From a virus: DNA of 47,900 bases. The stretch is taken from positions 1-47,900 of IMG/VR virus record IMGVR_UViG_3300032431_000013, one strand, 5' to 3'. The position numbers and the translations under genes are program-made. Position 1 is the stretch's first letter; each line of letters starts with the position of its first letter. The notes beneath the pieces were generated by a model. The model worked only from the letters and a program-made list of their open reading frames with translations, ran no database searches and was not told where the DNA came from. Below are positions 47,685 to 47,900 of the stretch, piece by piece.

Positions 47685-47757
47685 GAGTTGAGTATACAGG
47701 TCTAGAAAGGGAGTGCCAGGACTAAATGAAGGTCTAGAGCATTTAGGCCCACGGGCC
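47685..47757 (-). promoter_or_regulatory. Operator-promoter cassette before 47684
   Basis: Minus strand: hairpin GGCC-CGTG-GGCC (47757-47746), operator CTAAATG-N11-CATTTAG (47746-47722), -35 CTGGCA (47719-47714), 17 bases, -10 TATACT (47696-47691), six bases, ATG. It is nearly identical to the cassette before 47389. Confidence 0.8.
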
Positions 47758-47760
47758 GGG

Positions 47761-47900
47761 TTACCCCATCGCAACCGTTGCAATGTCGGAGCGATACAGA
47801 TTGCAGCCAGCTGTGTCTTCGACCGTGGCCGTTGCGTGATTCCGCATGCGGGCTGCAAGTATGTTCGACGCCGACATTGCAACTGAGATTTCCTTGCGAA
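47761..47900 (-). CDS. Partial small protein, 5' end outside window
   Basis: The frame is open from the right edge to TAA (47763-47761) and encodes at least 45 residues (...RKEISVAMSASNILAARMRN...). 'MRNHATATVEDTAG' vaguely recalls 'TRNHADAETACSA' of the 46009-46224 product. The stop is followed by the hairpin of the next cassette, as expected for a gene end. If the map is circular this may be the C-terminus of the gene starting at 92. Confidence 0.5.
   Translation of the reverse strand, partial: RKEISVAMSASNILAARMRNHATATVEDTAGCNLYRSDIATVAMG

Noticed and set aside
47714-47720. TGGCAC in the cassettes as a sigma-54 promoter
   Set aside because: The GC element at the required distance is missing, whereas a sigma70-like -10 lies at 17 bases from CTGGCA in all four copies.
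47496-47882. Longer leftward frame starting at 47882
   Set aside because: It runs through the operator and promoter cassette before 47684; the start at ATG 47684 has the repeated promoter geometry.
1-47900. CRISPR arrays, insertion sequences, rRNA, integrase
   Set aside because: No regularly spaced repeats, transposase or integrase motifs, or rRNA-like sequence were seen; repeats present are promoter elements.

Overview
The window is almost entirely one tailed double-stranded DNA phage genome with a long, non-contractile tail (siphovirus type). It carries a large terminase, a DUF4055-like portal, a Mu gpF-like head protein, a major capsid protein, a tail tube protein, a frameshifted tail assembly chaperone, a tape measure protein and lambda-J-like tail tip genes. 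No contractile sheath gene, integrase or CI-type repressor is visible, so nothing supports lysogeny. Two proteins with lipoprotein signals and an M15-type endolysin suggest a Gram-negative host. The host cannot be named from the sequence.

Layout. 1-919: small leftward genes. 984-1724: about 740 bases without a convincing gene, holding nested inverted repeats, an AT-rich block and repeated AAACAGCC boxes (candidate structured RNA and candidate replication origin). 1725-6102: a rightward operon of small proteins with two adenine methyltransferases and a VRR-NUC nuclease, closed by a strong terminator. 6372-8052: lysis region. 8084-32039: packaging, head and tail genes, nearly all overlapping by ATGA. 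32036-39246: a leftward replication and recombination operon (family B DNA polymerase, a possible sliding clamp, SF2 helicase, RecB/Cas4-like nuclease, tRNA-Tyr, DUF669-like protein, Sak4-like ATPase). 39247-39346: divergent control region with two operator-like repeats. 39347-41861: a small HTH regulator and a NrS-1-like primase-polymerase/helicase. 41853-44818: leftward accessory genes, including a glycosyltransferase-like protein and a lipoprotein resembling an inactive matrixin. 44970-47900: leftward cluster of very small genes, several with private promoters and terminators.

The most unusual feature is the regulatory architecture of the small leftward genes. At eight or nine sites a sigma70-like -10 box is followed by exactly six bases and then ATG or GTG. 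Transcription should therefore begin at or beside the start codon, giving leaderless messages; at two of the sites the GTG instead opens a short leader with a 5' stem-loop. Four of these promoters also carry a conserved 25-bp operator (CTAAATG-N11-CATTYAG). Three of the genes end in a GGGCC-TTCG-GGCCC hairpin, giving repeated one-gene cassettes. A second 34-base promoter element is shared by the 2369 operon and the opposite-strand operon at 44070. A third repeated element, a hairpin with a compensatory base-pair change, sits directly before two small genes.

The gene set describes a self-sufficient virus. The primase-polymerase/helicase and polymerase copy DNA. Sak4, the DUF669-like protein, the helicase and the nuclease serve recombination-dependent replication. 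The methyltransferases modify the DNA. The small-gene cassettes are probably early host-takeover functions. Both window ends lie in the small-gene zone and carry the same promoter family, consistent with a circular or circularly permuted map, but closure is not proven.
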